DNA of 64,000 nt, from contig OZ038527.1 of NCBI GenBank assembly GCA_964036665.1, forward strand, positions 11,687,835 through 11,751,834. The letters run 5' to 3'. Positions 61,554 through 64,000 of the stretch are shown in pieces (the stretch's first letter is position 1; each line of letters starts with the position of its first letter). Source of the DNA: Gordius sp. MW1 (lineage: Eukaryota; Nematomorpha; Gordioida; Gordea; Gordiidae). The notes under the pieces are model-generated. The model had not been told where the DNA came from. It worked only from the letters and a program-made list of their open reading frames with translations, and did no database searches. Both the position numbers and the translations under genes were made by a program.

Positions 61554-64000
61554 CATGGAAACAACGTCTAAAAACGACAAATTTCATCGGATGAATACGG
61601 TAGAAAGAAAAAATGTGAAAAATTTTGAGGTAAAAATATTCATTTTTTTCGATTCTATGTGAAAGAGCTTGAAAAAATATATAAAAATAAGCCAATTTGA
61701 GAATCCTATTATCCTCGATTGACTTCCGAAAAGAGGTTTTAAGTTGCGAGAACTATCAATTTGACAAAAGACAACGTTTTATTGTTGCTATTAGTTTGTT
61801 GTATCGCAAGGTGAGTGCTTAATTTTTGAAAACTGCTCTATGCGATCATGATTTCAAAGTAATAGTTTTCTGATTCTGATAAATTTTTACTTTTTATCAT
61901 GGAAACAACGTCTAAAAACGACATATTTCATCGGATGAATACGGTTGAAAGAAATAAATGTGAAAAATTTTGAGGTAAAAATATTTATTTTTTTCGATTC
62001 TATGTGAAAGAGCTTGAAAAAATATATAAAAGTAAGCCGATTTGAGAATCCTATTATCCTCGATTGACTTCCGAAAAGAGGTTTTAAGCTGCGAGAACTA
62101 TCATTTTGACAAAAGACAACGTTTTATTGTTGCGATTAGTTTGTTGTATCGCAACGTGAGTGCTTAATTTTTGAAAACTGCTCTATGCAATCATGATTTT
62201 AAAGTAATAGTTTTCTGATTCTGATAAATTTTTACTTTTTATCATGGAAACAACGTCTGAAAACGACAACTTTCATCGGATGAATACGGTTGAAAGAAAA
62301 AAATGTGAAAAAATTAGAGGTAAAAATATATATTTTTTTCGATTCTATGTGAAAGAGCTTGAAAAAATATATAAAAGTAAGCCGATTTGAGAATCCTATT
62401 ATCCTCGATTGACTTCCGAAAAGAGGTTATAAGCTGCGAGAACTATCATTTTGACAAAAGACAACGTTTTATTGTTGCGATTAGTTTGTTGTATCAAACG
62501 TGAGTGCTTAATTTTTGAAAACTGCTCTCTGCAATCATGATTTCAAAGTAATAGTTTTCTGATTCTGATAAATTTTTACTTTTTATCATGGAAACAACGT
62601 CTGAAAACGACAACTTTCATCGGATGAATACGGTTGAAAGAAAAAAATGTGAAAAAATTAGAGGTAAAAATATTTATTTTTTTCGATTCTATGTGAAAGA
62701 GCTTGAAAAAATATATAAAAGTAAGCCGATTTGAGAATCCTATTATCCTCGATTGACTTCCGAAAAGAGGTTATAAGCTGCGAGAACTATCATTTTGACA
62801 AAAGACAACGTTTTATTGTTGCGATTAGTTTGTTGTATCGCAACGTGAGTGCTTAATTTTTGAAAACTGCTCTATGCAATCATGATTTCAAAGTAATAGT
62901 TTTCTGATTCTGATAAATTTTACTTTTTATCATGGAAACAACGTCTAAAAACGACAAATTTCATCGGATGAATACGGTTGAAAGAAAAAAATGTGAAAAA
63001 TTTTGAGGTAAAAATATTTATTTTTTTCGATTCTATGTGAAAGAGCTTGAAAAAATATATAAAAGTAAGCCGATTTGAGAATCCTATTATCCTCGATTGA
63101 CTTCCGAAAAGAGGTTATAAGCTGCGAGAACTATCATTTTGACAAAAGACAACCTTTTATTGTTGCGATTAGTTTGTTGTATCGCAACGTGAGTGCTTAA
63201 TTTTTGAAATTCTCTATGCAATCATGATTTCAAAGTAATAGTTTTCTGATTCTGATAAATTTTTACTTTTTATCATGGAAACAACGTCTGAAAACGACAA
63301 CTTTCATCGGATGAATACGGTTGAAAGAAAAAAATGTGAAAAATTCTGAGGTAAAAATATTCATTTTTTTCGATTCTATGTGAAAGAGCTTGAAAAAATA
63401 TATAAAAATAAGCCAATTTGAGAATCCTATTATCCTCGATTGACTTCCGAAAAGAGGTTTTAAGTTGCGAGAACTATCATTTTGACAAAAGACAACGTTT
63501 TATTGTTGCGATTAGTTTGTATCGCAACGTGAGTGCTTAATTTTTGAAAACTGCTCTATGCGATCATGATTTCAAAGTAATAGTTTTCTGATTCTGATAA
63601 ATTTTTACTTTTTATCATGGAAACAACGTCTGAAAACGACAACTTTCATCGGATGAATACGGTTGAATAAAAAAATGTGAAAAATTTTGAGGTAAAAATA
63701 TTCATTTTTTTCGATTCTATGTGAAAGAGCTTGAAAAAATATATAAAAGTAAGCCGATTTGAGAATCCTATTATCCTCGATTGACTTCCGAAAAGAGGTT
63801 TTAAGCTGCGAGAACTATCATTTTGACAAAAGACAACGTTTTATTGTTGCGATTAGTTTGTTGTATCGCAACGTGAGTGCTTAATTTTTGAAAACTGCTC
63901 TATGCAATCATGATTTCAAAGTAATAGTTTTCTGATTCTGATAAATTTTTACTTTTTATCATGGAAACAACGTCTGAAAACGACAAATTTCATCGGATGA
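61554..64000. repeat. 12-monomer period, copy 2, truncated by the window edge
   Basis: Monomer starts: 61554, 61898, 62243, 62587, 62931, 63274, 63616, and a 41-base partial at 63960. Same marker order as 57418-59870. Differences include a lost A near 61611, GTTGCTATTAG with CGCAAGGTG near 61785, AACCTTTTATTG near 63152, GAAATTCTCTATGC near 63207, and a three-base loop contraction near 63516. The array continues beyond the window. Confidence 0.9.

Larger units (their letters stand above)
1..64000. repeat. Tandem satellite array, ~344-bp monomer, 186 complete copies
   Basis: The whole window is one head-to-tail satellite. Using the phase in which each monomer begins CATGGAAACAACGTCT, 186 complete monomers run from 1 to 63959 and a 41-base partial one from 63960. 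Spacings between starts are 340-346 bp (mean about 343.9), nearly all 343-345. Most length differences come from a few indels: TTGAATAAA instead of TTGAAAGAAA (-1), ATCAAACG instead of ATCGCAACG (-1), GATTTAAAGT instead of GATTTCAAAGT (-1), and an eighth T in the T tract (+1). All monomers are in one orientation, and I saw no inversion, mobile element or unique DNA. The phase is arbitrary. No gene is supported. Placement in a centromere or pericentromere is inference; the family is not one I recognise. Confidence 0.98.

Noticed and set aside
1-64000. CRISPR array
   Set aside because: Repeats are contiguous ~344-bp units with no unique spacers; CRISPR repeats are short and separated by distinct spacers.
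1-64000. Ribosomal DNA spacer, telomere repeat or tandem tRNA/5S cluster
   Set aside because: No rRNA, 5S or tRNA-like sequence is present in the unit, and no short telomeric repeat was seen.
1-64000. Transposable element (LTR, terminal inverted repeats, Helitron) within the array
   Set aside because: No reading frame, no terminal repeats and no target-site duplication; monomer spacing never departs from 340-346 bp.

Overview
The window is one uninterrupted tandem array of a noncoding satellite repeat. I count 186 complete head-to-tail monomers plus the first 41 bases of a further one. Monomer length is 340-346 bp, mean about 343.9 bp, and all monomers have the same orientation. GC is about 30% (104 of 344 bases in the first monomer). 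I found no protein-coding gene, RNA gene, transposable element, CRISPR array or unrelated insertion anywhere. Few reading frames exceed 60 codons, the longest is 85 codons, and they are accidents of the repeat.

A kilobase-scale array of ~344-bp monomers with multi-monomer block duplications is typical of eukaryotic centromeric or pericentromeric heterochromatin. CpG is not depleted (14 CpG in monomer 1, observed/expected about 1.8). That fits a genome with little germline CpG methylation, for example many invertebrates, better than a vertebrate or flowering plant. I do not recognise the satellite family and cannot name the species. Monomer length is close to two nucleosome repeats (2 x 172).

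Layout, from diagnostic variants: (1) 1-15125 is a 25-monomer block of 8594 bp followed by a near-identical copy of 6531 bp that lacks exactly six monomers. (2) 15126-18219 holds a tandem four-monomer duplication. (3) 18220-25100 is a mosaic of interleaved six- and eight-monomer duplications. (4) 25101-27163 is a two-monomer higher-order repeat present three times. (5) 26131-33820 is a 13-monomer (4470 bp) duplication with a nested three-monomer duplication. (6) 36101-43662 is an 11-monomer (3781 bp) tandem duplication with a recognisable crossover-hybrid monomer. (7) 43000-47200 is a six-monomer (2064 bp) duplication with no difference seen between copies. (8) 46416-51231 is a nine-monomer (3095 bp) duplication. 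(9) 51574-64000 carries a 12-monomer (~4136 bp) period that runs off the right edge.

The array has no single fixed higher-order period. Unit sizes of 2, 3, 4, 6, 8, 9, 11, 12, 13, 14 and 25 monomers coexist, which points to repeated local unequal exchange at in-register positions. Inside the monomer the noteworthy elements are an 8-bp inverted repeat (GTTGCGAT-N11-ATCGCAAC), a 13-bp palindrome (TTCATCGGATGAA), A/T tracts spaced about 12 bp, a TATA-like TATATAAAAG and two almost invariant blocks.
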